Assembly: GCA_028571685.1 (NCBI GenBank)
Contig: CM053158.1
Location: 51,258,501 to 51,322,500, forward strand
Direction of reading: 5' to 3'
Source of the DNA: Heterohyrax brucei
Lineage: Eukaryota; Chordata; Mammalia; Hyracoidea; Procaviidae
Length of the DNA: 64,000 nucleotides
Shown: positions 42,641-53,190 of the stretch, piece after piece
Layout of the letters: every line of letters starts with the position of its first letter
Numbering within the stretch: position 1 is the first letter of the stretch
Position numbers and translations under genes: made by a program
The notes under the pieces: model-generated
Databases searched by the model: none
What the model was told of the DNA's origin: nothing
What the model saw: the letters and a program-made list of their open reading frames with translations, nothing else

Positions 42641-43200
42641 CATGCTAAAGGTCCAGGTACCCTAAAAGAATGAATGGCGGTTGAAAATTCTGTGAAGGGG
42701 CTCTGATTGACCCGATGTCAGTCATGAGTCCATGCAGACAAATTAACCACGGCCTTGGAAGAGTGATTTTACATTAGAAAATGACTACTGATGTCAGGGG
42801 TGTGGTAGTCACAGGGAAATGAAAGAGCTCGGGGCAGACACTCTGCAGGCATCCACAGTGAGTGACACTCCCTGCCCCAACTCCACCCATCCCGGCACAG
42901 GTGCCAAAGGTGAGATGCCATTGCTATTGAAGCCACCACGGCCTGGAAACCTGGCACAGAAGATGGCACTGTGGGCAAGCCATGAAAAATTCATTAAATG
43001 CTGTCTCTCTGTGAGGCAAGTGGTGCCAAACCTCATTCGTGCTCATCATTAATTCAAACCAGGGCTGGAATGCTTGGATCAGAGTTTTCAGTTTAAAACA
43101 AATGATCTTGGGTGTCATCAGCCTGTGGTTGTCTGCAGGTGATCTATGCAGATACTGGCTTCTCTCTGGCAAACCCTCCTTTCAGAGTTATTACCAGTTA
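42641..43200. other. Candidate conserved non-coding island
   Basis: 560 bases with no repeat I recognise, mixed composition, and words such as 'catgaaaaattcattaaatg' and 'ctcatcattaattcaaacc' rich in homeodomain-like ATTA cores. Enhancer function is inference only. Confidence 0.3.
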
Positions 43201-43519
43201 ACAGGTTCTATCTAGCCTTAACTAGGCCTTGGAGAATATTTGGGCCTCCGGATGTGCAGTTAGCAAATTTCTCAGCTTAACTACCACCTTATTGATATCT
43301 CTACACCCTGTTTGCTTTGCCTGCTGAGATGCTTGCTGAAAGCCAAGTACCACCTGCCTGGCTCCAGGGAAGGTTAGATCCACAGACCTTTCATCAAGCA
43401 GAGAATAAGCTGTCTTTCCCCAGGGAGAAGTGACTGGGAGGAAATGGACAAGTATGTAGGAAAACTGTCTCTCTGGCTTCTTGCCTCCCCAGAGCCAGGT
43501 TTTCAGTGGACACTTTTTA

Positions 43520-44260
43520 AATTTTTAGAATAAAAATGATAGCTCACGTTATTGAACACTAACTATGCACCTGTCACTTCGTGTGGTGGCCAGTTTCCAA
43601 AATGAGGCCCCCAGTGATCCTTGCCTCCTTAGAGAGTCCCTACCTTCATTCACCCAGAGCTGAACTGTGTGACCAGTTAGATGTTACAGAAGGGATGGTG
43701 TGGTACTTGAGATATTGGTTCAGAAAAGATACCACAACTTCTACCTGGGCCTCTTGGATAGCTTGCTTTGAAGGAAGCCAATTGCCCGTATTGTGAGTAT
43801 GCTTGAGCAACCCTCTGGAAAGGTCCATGTGGAGAGGCGCTAAAGCTTCAGGCCCACAGCCAGCACCCAGTTTTCCCGGTAGGTGCACAAGCTACCTGAA
43901 AGTGGATGTTCCCGCGCTAGTCATAAGCCTTCAGATGATGCCGGCTCCCAGCCTTCTAGTGTAGTGAGGCTCCAGGCGTTTGTAGGCAGAGATAAGTTGT
44001 TTCAATTCTGTTCCTTCTGAATTCCTTATCTACAGAAACTGTGAGATACATTAAGTGATTAATGCTGTTTTAAGTTTTAGGATGAATTGTTACACACAGC
44101 AATAGATCACTCATCCGCTCTGTTTCTATTTTTTTCTGTATTTTCAATTAATATTCTTATCAGCCTATAAAATAGATGTCATTTTCAATCCTTACTTCAC
44201 AGATGAGGAAACTGAAGCACAGAAAGTCTTGTCTTGTTCCTTGTCGAGTCCACACATTGA
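43520..44260 (-). mobile_element. MIR SINE split by an LTR
   Basis: 'cgttattgaacactaactat' and 'gcacctgtcact' at 43548-43580 form one end of the MIR. The rest resumes at about 44150 with 'cagatgaggaaactgaagca' and 'cagaaagtcttgtcttgttc'. Confidence 0.75.
43582..44120 (+). mobile_element. MaLR/MLT1-type LTR inside a MIR
   Basis: 'ggccagtttccaaaatgagg', 'gccaattgcccgtattgtga', 'aaggtccatgtggagaggcg', 'agtcataagccttcagatga', 'cagaaactgtgagatacatt', 'gctgttttaagttttaggat', 'gcaatagatcactcat' follow the order of this LTR class. No coding region. Confidence 0.65.
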
Positions 44261-44747
44261 AACACAAAAATCTATGGATGCCCCACCCATATCCCCTCAG
44301 CACTGGCCCTTACAGGCCTTGCTGCATCCTATTAAAAAGTCTCTGTGACTTTCCAGCTTATACTCATAACTGGAAAACTGGTTCTGGCTCTTAGCCAGAA
44401 GCTTTAGCGCCTCTGCAGATGGGCCTTTCCACAGGGTTGCTAGAGGATTCGTAGAACACGGCAGCTGGCTTTCTTCAAAGCCATAGTGGGCTTTCTCTCT
44501 GCCCCTCCGTGGAGCAGGGTGGAACCACTCGAGAGGTAACATTCTCGGGTGCAGCCCTTAGGTAATGATGGATATGAGTTAAAGGATAAACAACCCAGCT
44601 TCCTTGTTTTGGGGGTAGGACCACTCTGAGTTGTGTTCTCCACTAGTTTCCAGGGTTCCTCAGTCGGGTAGAACAAAAAAACTTTTTATCAGCTTCTTTC
44701 CCTTCCCTGGTTTGATCCCCCATGGCGATTTTTGTGATCACTTCCTG

Positions 44748-45247
44748 TTGGGAATTGTATTATGTCCCCCAAAATGTGTGTTGACTTGGCTAGGCCATGA
44801 TTCGCATGTGTGATTGTCCTCCGTTTTGTCATGTGATGTGACTTTCCTGTGAGTTGTAGATCCTGCCTCTCTGATGTTAGTAAGGAGGATTAGAAGAGGT
44901 TACATTAAAGAGGCAGGGCTCAATCTAAAGGTTAGGTCATGTCTTAAGTCAGTCTCTTTTGAGATATAAAAGAATCAGGCAGTGACAGGGAGACCTCACA
45001 CCACCGAGAATGCAGCACTGGGACCAGAGTGCATCCTTTGGACTCAAAGTTCCTATACTGTGAAGGCCCTAGGCCAGGAGAATAATAGTCACAACGACTT
45101 TCCCCCAGGACTGACAAAGAGAAATCCTTACCCTAGAGCTAGCATCCCAAGAATTTGGATTTCTAGTCTCCTAGACTGTGAGACAATAAATTTTTCTTTG
45201 TTAAAGCCGTCTACACACAGTATTTCTGTTATAGCACAATAACTCAG
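44748..45247 (+). mobile_element. MaLR-like solo LTR (family A)
   Basis: 'tgttgggaattgtattatgt', 'gtgttgacttggctaggcca', 'tcttttgagatataaaagaa', 'gactgtgagacaataaattt', 'ttaaagccgtctacacacag', 'tatttctgttatagcacaat'. AATAAA intact. Confidence 0.85.
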
Positions 45248-45259
45248 CAGATAACAATT

Positions 45260-46400
45260 TAGGAGATAGCTCAGTCATCGCCCTGATTAACTACTTGCAT
45301 TTAAATCCTTGTCTCAGTGTCAGCTTCTGCAGGCACCCAGCTTCAGACAGCTCATCAGCAGAAATTTCCAAAAGAGCACCCTGAACAGCTACATCACCAA
45401 GCCTCACACACGTCAAACTCCTGACTTTAGAGATTCTTATTTTGAAATGTGAATACACCCCAAACCCCACAAGACTTTGGAATTACCTGCCACTTGAGAT
45501 TAGCACCATTCTGATTTCTCCATCAGGAGAAATCACTGAGAATTCACCGAGTCAATACGAAGGAAGAGAATATTGTTTCATATTGGTTTGTATTTTCGTC
45601 ACTAGTATCAGATAGCCAAGCTTGTACTCTGACTTTACATTCTCAAGACCAAAGAAATGGAGTTTGCCCAGTGACTAGAGCTGGTTCCTTTGAGTTTCAG
45701 CCAGGGATCCCTGCTGTCACGGAGGGCTGTGAGCCGGAGCAGGCCAAAGCCCTGGAGAGCAGCAATGAGCAGTTGCCACATCAGTCAGCTGGAACATAGC
45801 TATCCAGGCTCGTTTTTCTCCTCCTCATTTGCTCTCTTGAAAGCATCAGTGCCTTTGGCAGCCTCATTGGGGTTGACCAGGAAGCCAGAGGCTCTGGAAC
45901 GATCCACCTGGCTTTGGAGAAAACCCTAAGCTTTTTATCGTTCCTCTCCTGGAGTCCTCATCCCTCTCACCTCCTGTCCTTCGGCCTAGTCATTTTGCCA
46001 GCTGATCTCAGGCCTCACCCCACCCCCCACCTCCCAATCTGGGAACAGTCTCTTGCTTTTCACAGATGCTGCCACCTGTCTGTTGGCACCTCTCCTTGCC
46101 AGCTGGAAGAATGAAGACTCCTTGCCCAACACCTGCTAGAATCCACCTGGGGGTGGGGGTAGGGTGATGACTTTTCCTTTTTCTTAAAAATAGAAGGCGT
46201 AATTAGAAAGGAAAGCTGCAGTGGAAGAGATGTCTCTCTAACGGAACCTTCATTTAAGTTAGCATTTGCAATCTGTCGTCCACAGGCCTCTGTTGCCCAG
46301 AGAGGCAGTAATAGGTGTCCTGTAGCCAGCTGTCTGAGAATGACTGCTCATGGAAACTTCTCGTGGAGATTGGCAACACATGTTAAGATATAAAAGGCTC
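45260..46400. other. Long repeat-poor stretch
   Basis: About 1.1 kb with no transposon I can name, one of the longest such runs in the window. It contains 'ataggcgtaattagaaagg'-like A/T-rich words near 46190. Short frames at 45690-45929 and 45914-46114 have no recognisable domain. Confidence 0.35.
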
Positions 46401-46479
46401 AGACGTGTTCTGCAGTAAACAAACCAATTTTAAACCAGTATTTTCTAAAAATATGGTTCTACACATCACTCCTACTTTT

Positions 46480-46730
46480 TAAACCAACAAATATTAACAT
46501 CTGATAGAGCATTCACATTCTATACAACAGTTAGGCAATCATTTTCCTAAATACTATCATTATTGCCTGCAACAGGATTTTCTGGATATCTACTCATGTT
46601 GGGCATCCCACATGTACAAAAATAAAACAGACAAGGCCACTGTCATTGGACCGTCTGTCAGCCTTACCAGATTGCTAGAAAGGTTAAATAAACATGTGAG
46701 TGTTAGATAAAGTGTAAGATCTCAAATGCT
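46480..46730. mobile_element. L2-like fragment (weak)
   Basis: 'aaccaacaaatattaacatc', 'tgttgggcatcccacatgta', 'acagacaaggccactgtc' vaguely follow an L2 internal segment. Weak. Confidence 0.3.
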
Positions 46731-47224
46731 TCTGTTATTATTACTGCTTAAAAATGTTCAACTCTAGTTCACAAGGAACTGCTAAAAGGAAAGTTCTAAT
46801 GATGGTGGCAGGTTGAGTGCTGGAGAGTACACTTGGAGATGTAAGCTGTGTTGGGCATGTACTAAGGAGAAGTCTTGGCATCAGCACTCAGGAGAAGAGA
46901 AGGAAGCACAACTGGGCAGTGGAAAAAGCTGCCCTGTGGTGTATCCCTTTGTTGATAAGTGAAGAAACTCCAGGCAAGAATCTGTTTTGACAGCCCAGTC
47001 CTGTTCCCCCTTGCTTCTTGTCTCTGAAAGTAGTCTTATGTATGGAGCTGCAGCAGCCGTCTTGTGCTTATGAGGCTCTTTAGTCTTCCTACATGCAGCT
47101 CTAGGTGGCCTCACCCCACTAGGCGACCACACATTGCCAGGTGCCATTGAGTCTCTCGTAGAGGGTGAATGAGGCGTGACTGCTAATGAGCACAGGATTT
47201 CCCTCCGGGGTGAAGAATGCACTT
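46731..47224. other. No recognised gene or repeat
   Basis: A 113-codon minus-strand frame (46881-47222) is not recognisable. I do not call it a gene. Confidence 0.35.
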
Positions 47225-47365
47225 TAAAAATAGATAGTGGTGATGGCTGTACTACTCTGTACTAACTGCATTATACACTGTAAAAGGATGAATTTTATAG
47301 TACACAACCTATAGCTCTTAAAGCTGTTATTAAATATAAACAAATAAAACTCTTTGCAAATTTAA
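47225..47365 (+). mobile_element. L1M-type LINE 3' UTR end
   Basis: 'aagtggtgatggctgtac'-like start, then 'cattatacactgtaaaagga', 'tgaattttatagtacacaac', 'taaagctgttattaaa' match the well-known old L1 3' terminus (acactttaaatgggtgaattttatgg in consensus order). Confidence 0.75.
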
Positions 47366-47429
47366 AAAAAAAAAGGATTGCAGCTAACTTCCCCACCTCA
47401 AGGAAATAACATGTCAGAAGCTTCAATTC

Positions 47430-47800
47430 CCTTCATGTATGTGTCTTGAGTGCCTTCTCTCTGCCAGGCACCATGGCAGGAATGTAGTGGATACTGTAAT
47501 GCATGGGATAGGGCCTCTCGTTTCAAAAAGTCTCCAGTCTTTGGGGAACACAAATCCATGGCTAACCAATGTGAACCATGCAGATATAGACATACACTTG
47601 CTGTATACAGGAACCAAAAGAGAGGTATGTAATTAGGAGTAAAAGAAGATCATGGAAAGTTCTTTGAGGTGCAATCTGGGTTCTGCTTTGAAGGAAGAAT
47701 TTTCCAGATGAAAAGAAAGTGGGAAAAGCATTCCAAGAAAAGAGAAGAGCAAATGTAAAGGCAAGAAGAGTGTTAAAGACAGAAAATGTGTGCACATGAT
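47430..47800 (+). mobile_element. L2-like internal fragment (probable)
   Basis: 'ctctctgccaggcaccatgg', 'aaaagcattccaagaaaaga', 'gagcaaatgtaaaggcaaga' resemble an old L2-like repeat. A sibling with the same phrases lies at 57290-57500. Confidence 0.45.
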
Positions 47801-48251
47801 CAAAAGCAGGTTTGTGTTGCTGGAGAATACAGTGAGGCAAAGGGTGGTAAGAAGTGAAGCAAAAAAAAAAACAAAACTGGAGACTAGATTAGAGAAACTG
47901 GCTTGCCTTGTGATGTGCCCATTTGGCAAAGCTACTCTATGTTTTGTGGTATTTTCTTTCTTGCGTATTCCCGGCTAGCATAGCCATGGAGGAATCTCAG
48001 GAGTTTGGGAGAGTACTCAGAAAGCAGGCACCGTTTGGGAGCTCAGGGCGGGTGTTGCTGATCTGCTCATGCACCTATCGGCTTGAAGCAACACCTGTAA
48101 CTGCGTTATCTCCCCTGGCTCCTCCTTCAGCTTCTCCAGGTTCTGGACCACGGGTGTGTTTGTTCCACAACGAAGGTCCCCTGTTTCTGTGGACACTTAC
48201 ATCCTAGTCTAAGTTCTCTAGAAGAGCATAACCACTGAAAGACGGACAGCA

Positions 48252-48445
48252 TCTGACAATTAAGTCCACTAAATTAATTGCTCTAAGATCTGCATACTTC
48301 ACTGCTCAGTATCTCTACAGTCACCCTTGAAGTACTCCCCTTGGGAAGCTGTGCATTGAAGCCAGTGCACAGTCCACCCTTCAAAGAATTTCGGAACTCT
48401 TTCTCAAATGGCCATTGTGCATGGTAGCATCTTGGTAAGTTCACA
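48252..48445 (-). mobile_element. Mariner-family transposon, 3' part, reverse copy
   Basis: Terminal-type 'ctgacaattaagt' at the left, then 'tcacccttgaagtactcccc', 'ttgggaagctgtgcattgaa' and 'cagtccacccttcaaagaat'. Read in reverse this is the end of a mariner transposase gene and matches the forward copy at 48.66-48.75 kb. Dead. Confidence 0.8.
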
Positions 48446-48455
48446 AACTTAATCA

Positions 48456-48800
48456 TAATTGTCTGTGAGGGAGATTTTAGCTAGTAAACAAATAACTGTA
48501 TTGGAACGCCCTCCCTACTCACCTGATCTGGGCCCCAGTGGCTTTTCTCTTCACACAAGATAAAGGGAATATTGAAAGGAAGATATTTTGATGACATTCA
48601 GGGCATCAAGGGTAATATGATAACAGCTCTGATGGCCATTCAGGAAAGAGTTCCAAAATTAATTTGAGGGGTAGACTAGGCACTGGCACCTGTGCATAGC
48701 TTACCAAGGAGAGTACTTCAAAGGTGACTATAGTGACGTTCAGCAACGAGGGATGTAGTACTTTTTCAAGGCTAATTGGTAGTCTTTGTATGTAAACAGA
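48456..48800 (+). pseudogene. Mariner transposase remnant, 3' part, forward copy
   Basis: A forward frame at 48505-48550 reads ERPPYSPDLGPSGFSL, the mariner catalytic-domain motif YSPDLxPxxF that carries the last acidic residue. Downstream the frame is broken by stops. The final part (aaggagagtacttcaaaggt, gacgttcagcaacgaggg) matches the reverse copy on the left. An old DNA transposon copy, long inactive. Confidence 0.85.
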
Positions 48801-48804
48801 GATT

Positions 48805-49290
48805 CACTTCAAGGAAATTGTGGGAGCTGGCAAGTCCCAAATCCATGGGTCAAGCAGCAGGCTAGAGATCTCTGCTGGATCTCCAGGTTGCGGGAGGTGA
48901 CAAACCCCAACTATACAGGTTGGGTTGCAGAATGGAGGTTCCTGCAGACTTAAGTCCCAAGAACAGGAAGCCAGCTGATGAGAAGCATGCTGGGAAGAAA
49001 GAAAGGAGAGAGGAAAGGAACCAGGGAAAGGAGAGGAGAGTACCTTGCCAGAATATCCATTTATACTGTGGAGCCAAACCTTACTCACAAGGAAATTTAC
49101 CTTTCAATTGCTCAAGAGATCACATCATGGAAGATGACTGCTTTATATCACACTATAGCAGAGTACACAGTTCAGTGTCTGCCAAACCACCAATAATCAC
49201 AGCCTGGCTTAGTTGATGCAAAGCAGCCGTCACACCCACATCTCCAAAGTCACAGGCAACAGTAACTGACTTAGGTTTCAGTTCATCCTC
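48805..49290 (-). mobile_element. ERVL-type LTR (family B), partial
   Basis: 'cttcaaggaaattgtgggag', 'ctggcaagtcccaaatccat', 'gggtcaagcagcaggctaga', 'atcacagcctggcttagttg' resemble the reverse orientation of family B. The end adjoining the mariner is truncated. Confidence 0.5.
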
Positions 49291-49559
49291 AGAAGGTTCT
49301 AGTTCACACCTGGGAACCCCCACCTGCCCTTGGAGCCTTCTCCCCCAACCTCCACTGTAGCTTCAAATTTCCCTGCTGACTGCCTTCCCAGAGCATTTCA
49401 AGCTCCAGGATCAGCCACAGAGACAGCAGCCTTGCAAAGACCAGGTAGCCAGCTCCCACAGTTGTAGAAGAGCAATTCTGCAATAGATCCCTTGGTCTGC
49501 TTCTCTGGTTAAACTCTGACTGACAGAGGCCTTCGTGCCCATTTTTTATAAAAAAACAT

Positions 49560-49736
49560 GTTATTCTTAGCTGTCCCCAAGTTGGTTCTGACTGATGGTG
49601 ACACCCTGTGTACAAAGTAGAGTTGCTCCATAGAGATTTTCATGGCAGAGATCTTTCAGAAGGAGATCACCAGGCCTGTCTTCCCAGCAGCCTTTGGATG
49701 GGTTTAAATTATCCACTTTGGGCTAGTAGTAGTTGA

Positions 49737-49767
<31 letters not shown>

Positions 49768-49803
49768 TGAGAGCTTAACCATTCGCTCCCACCAGGCACT
49801 CCT
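49560..49803 (-). mobile_element. AfroSINE (long subtype) containing a (TAG)n expansion
   Basis: 'ttcttagctgtccccaagtt', 'cagaaggagatcaccaggcc', 'gcttaaccattcgctcccac', 'caggcactcct'. The microsatellite lies between the SINE middle and head, where the SINE normally reads 'tagtagttgag'. Confidence 0.85.
49723..49767 (+). repeat. (AGT)n microsatellite inside a SINE
   Basis: 'tagtagtagttgagagtag', followed by about nine further AGT units ending 'tagtagttgagagc'. The phrase 'agttgagag' occurs on both sides, indicating duplication of the SINE's own sequence. Confidence 0.95.
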
Positions 49804-49894
49804 AAGCATAGACTGTAGTTATTCTGTAGGCCAGTCAATCTTTCACCCCCACAAGGCTTTCTGGCCTAACCCGCCTTCGTCACTCGGTATTCTT

Positions 49895-50098
49895 AACCAG
49901 TTGTATCGAGCCAATTCTGGTTCATGGTGACTCCATGTGTGTCAGAGTAGACCTGCGTTCCATAGAGTTTTCCATCGCTAATTTTTTTCGAAGCTAAATT
50001 GCGAGGCCTTTCTTTTTGGCCTTTCTCAGTGTATTCAAACCTCCAACCTTTCCGTGAGTAGCTAAGTGTAAAAACTATTTGGAGCACTCGGGTCTCCC
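49895..50098 (-). mobile_element. AfroSINE (long subtype)
   Basis: 'gttgtatcgagccaattctg', 'gagtagacctgcgttccata', 'gaggcctttctttttggcct', 'gagcactcgggtctcc'. Confidence 0.85.
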
Positions 50099-50183
50099 CC
50101 GGTATTCCCTGAGCTGTGGATTTTCAGCTTCACCGCAGTTCCTAAGATCCAGACTGTGTCTGACTTCCCCAGAACCTTCCTCT

Positions 50184-50345
50184 GGGACCTGTGGTGTAGT
50201 GGTTCAGTGCTACAGCTGCTAATCAACAGGTCACCAGTTTGAATCCACCAGGCACTCCTTGAAAACTCTATGGGGCAGTTCTACTCTGTCCTATAGGGTC
50301 ATTATGCGTCAAAACTGACTTGATGGCAGTGGGTTTGTTTTTGGC
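50184..50345 (+). mobile_element. AfroSINE, full length
   Basis: 'gggacctgtggtgtagtggt', 'accagtttgaatccaccagg', 'ctactctgtcctatagggtc', 'gacttgatggcagtgggttt'. Confidence 0.92.
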
Positions 50346-50394
50346 TTTCCTCCCTGCGCCTTCCATCATACCATTCTCAATAAACGTTTGTAGA

Positions 50395-50470
50395 AAGAAT
50401 GAATGACTGTCTCTGAGTCTCAGTTTCCTCATTTGCACAGTGGGTGATAATCTCTATAAAAAGCTTCTGA
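50395..50470 (+). mobile_element. MIR or L2 fragment
   Basis: 'ctgagtctcagtttcctcat' and 'ttgcacagtgggtgataatc' match the MIR 3' half. It follows a short L2-like end (caataaacgtttgtagaaag). Confidence 0.6.
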
Positions 50471-50483
50471 AACGGGTATCATT

Positions 50484-50687
50484 TGTTGTTTTTGTTAGGT
50501 GCCATGAGGTCAGTTTCAACTCATAGAGACCCCGTGTGACAGAACCACTCCATAGTGTTTCCTAGGCTGTCATCTGTAGGCACACAGGTTGCCATGTCTC
50601 TCTCCCGTGACACCACTAGGCAGGGTCAAACCACCAATGTCTCAGCTCACAGCTGAGCACTGAACCATTGTGCCGCCAGAGCTCCTT
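50484..50687 (-). mobile_element. AfroSINE, alternative middle
   Basis: 'gttaggtgccatgaggtcag', 'tcctaggctgtcatctgtag', 'attgtgccgccagagctcc'. The middle matches the outer SINE at 34285-34408, so these two share a subtype. Confidence 0.85.
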
Positions 50688-50689
50688 AC

Positions 50690-50825
50690 CACAGTTCACA
50701 AAGTGGAAATTAAGGATCAGCGAGTTCAAAGAACTTGCTTAAGGCCACAAAGCTAGTAACCAGCAAGGTCAAAACTTGAACCCAGGGCTTCTGATTCTGA
50801 GGGCAGAGCTCTTGGTACCACACCA
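50690..50825 (-). mobile_element. MIR SINE, partial
   Basis: 'gaacttgcttaaggccacaa', 'agctagtaaccagcaaggtc', 'cttgaacccagggcttctga', 'gagctcttggtaccac'. Confidence 0.8.
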
Positions 50826-50924
50826 CACCTTTTTAGGGAAATGAAAAGAAATGAACACCCCCTTTAGCAGCACGGAGCTGAGACTTCTAAGGCCCCCAAA
50901 CCACCAGCCATCTGTCAGTTTGTT

Positions 50925-51300
50925 GTACTGTGTTTGCTTGCGTGTTGCTCTGATGCTGGAAACTGTGCCACTGATGTTTCAAACGCCAGCAGGATCGCTC
51001 AGTGGTGGACAGGTTTCAATGGAGCTTCCAGACTGAGACAGACTAAGAAGAAATTCCTGGTGCTCTGTTTCTAAAAATCACCGCTGAAAACCCGTGGATC
51101 ACAACAGAGTGTTGTCTGAGATAGTGACAGCCCTGGCAGACAAGCCCTTGGGTTGGCACGCACCACACAATGGCTGCAACAGTGTACCCAGATGTAGCAA
51201 TGATCACAAAGACGGCATAGGAACAGGGAGCACTTATTCTGTTATCAATAAGGATGCCATGAGCCAGGACTGACTCAATGGCAACAAACACCACCACCAG
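50925..51300 (+). mobile_element. Short RTE-derived element, complete form
   Basis: 'tgcttgcgtgttgctctgat', 'caaacgccagcaggatcgct', 'cagactgagacagactaaga', 'caacagagtgttgtctgaga', 'acaatggctgcaacagtg', 'atgagccaggactgactcaa', 'tggcaacaaacaccacc'. As at 25.6 kb, the RTE reading frame is skipped. Confidence 0.8.
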
Positions 51301-52390
51301 AAGGGTGTATTTTTTTTTTATTATAATCTTCGGGAAAATCACAGCAGAAGTCTGCCTGTGAGTTCCTCTAACGCTCAGATGCTCATTCCCATCACAGCTC
51401 TGAAAGTCCGTTACCATGTCGACCCTTGAACAGTTCTAATAGTTCCAAAGCCCTTATGTTGTCTCCAGCAGCTTTGATTAACTGACAGAGGAGACAAAAG
51501 TGGGAGGAGACAGAATATACTAGCAGGGAGGCCAGCTCTGCAGTCAAAAGGCTGTGGGTTATCTCTCGAGTGCTGCTACTTGCAAACAGTCATTTTCCAA
51601 ACGTCCCAGAACTTTGGTTTCTTCATTGTAAAAAGACAAAAAATACTTACTTCGCAAGTGACAGGGAGAGTAAACTGAAAGAAAATAAAGACTTAGTCCA
51701 GGACCAGCATGAAATAGGTGCGCAGTAGGCATGAATTCCCAGCCCATCCACCTGCCAGCCACTCCGAGGCGACGGCACAGCTTCCCTGTCCTGGGCAGGG
51801 GGCCCCAAGGGAAGGCAGGGGCTCGCTGCTGATACAGCACCTTGCCTTGCCTTTCTAAAAGGATACTGCATCACAAAGTTGTCAAGGTGTGGAAGGAGGT
51901 TGTGTGAGGCCCAATCACTTATTAGGGCGCCTTCTGTTAGGTCAGGACACAGGGCAGAGCTTTGGAAACCCCAGTTAGGGCTCCATAGCACCTTGTCAAA
52001 CCTGATACCCACCATCTGATGTCAATTATGTCACTGAGAGCCACTGACAGCAAAACCACTCACAGGAGCTCACTCTGGGAGGGAGTCAGAAAGGGAAACG
52101 ATCCGGAGGAGAAAAGCTGAGCTTTTCTTGACACGATGGGTGTCAAGCATTCTCTAGTCCACAAGGTCCGGAAAGGCTCTGTCGGCAGAGGCGGAGAGAA
52201 CTGGAAACTGTCTGCTTGTAAATGACAGTAATCTACCCACATTGGCTGCTTGGGTGAAACTGAGGGAAACACTAAACTTCCAGGCTTACAGTAAGATGGG
52301 AACCTGTGCATCTCTCAGAAGAGAGTGTAGAAATTCTAAATCTTTGCCATTCAAGTCACTAGACTTCCAACTCAGCCGGCTGTTTCTTGG
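51301..52390. other. No recognised gene or repeat
   Basis: About 1.1 kb. Overlapping reverse frames at 51559-52015 lie in two registers and cannot both be real. No domain recognised. Confidence 0.35.
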
Positions 52391-52399
52391 TTCAAACAA

Positions 52400-52610
52400 A
52401 AGACACAGGGACAGAGGAAGCAGAGAGAGGGAGAGAGAAAGGGAAAGAGATGGGGGGGAGAAGAGATAAGGAGAAAGAGAGCGGGAGAAAGAGAAGGAAA
52501 GAAAGAAGGCAGACGGAAAGAGAGAAGAGAGAATGAGGAAAGAAAAGATGCGGAGAGAAAGGAAGACTAGAGACGGGAAGAAGGAGAGGGAGAAAGAAAC
52601 ATCTGAACGG
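52400..52610 (+). repeat. Long polypurine (GA-rich) tract
   Basis: About 200 bases almost only A and G on the plus strand (gagagagggagagagaaagg, ggagaaagagagcgggagaa). Such tracts can form triplex DNA. The Arg/Glu-rich and Ser/Leu/Pro-rich frames across it are artefacts of the repeat. Confidence 0.95.
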
Positions 52611-52889
52611 CAGGAAGCCAGTCAACTTTTGCTCCTGGGCCACTCAGCTAGCTATATCCTGGGAGGTGGAGTGGATCACCTTTTAGGAGGTAGTCCAATG
52701 TTATTACTGCGACATTCCGAGGCTGAAGGAATCCCATCCTCAGAAATGAATGCAAGTGAATCAGCCCAAATCCTAAGACTCGTCTATAACAATAAACAAG
52801 TTTTTGAGCCTTTCGCATTTACACCTGGCTCCATTTGTTTTTGAAGTTTGTGAAGCACTTTACCATTTGCAAGCAGTTTTCTAGACCTG

Positions 52890-53190
52890 TTTTTGTTTTC
52901 TGGCTGTGCCAACACCAATCCTGCCTCAGAACTTCGAACCTTCTGGTCCCTGTGCCTAGAAGCCCTTTCCCGCCCTTGATCTCTTTCCAGTGCTAGGTTT
53001 TCCTACATAGTTTTCAGATCTCAAGTTAGATGTCATATCGCCAGTGACATCATCACAGATCCCCAGAGTAGCCCAGGCTCATTAAATACATGCTCTGAAA
53101 ATATTCTGTGATTTGTCTTCACAGAATTTATCATAAATACAATGGCCTGTTCTTTCATGGCAGCTTGCCCAAAGTTTAGAGGTTCACGTC
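52890..53190 (+). mobile_element. L2 LINE fragment
   Basis: 'cctgtgcctagaagcccttt', 'catcatcacagatccccaga', 'ctgtgatttgtcttcacaga', 'atttatcataaatacaat' follow L2 3' region order. Confidence 0.6.

Noticed and set aside
46381..46410. TATA-like word 'gatataaaaggc' as a promoter
   Set aside because: An isolated motif with no initiator, CpG context or downstream exon that I can support.
48920..49216. 98-codon forward frame
   Set aside because: Overlaps a family B LTR and a purine-rich stretch; a second frame overlaps it in another register.
52392..52643. Ser/Leu/Pro-rich and Arg/Glu-rich frames
   Set aside because: Direct translation of the polypurine tract.
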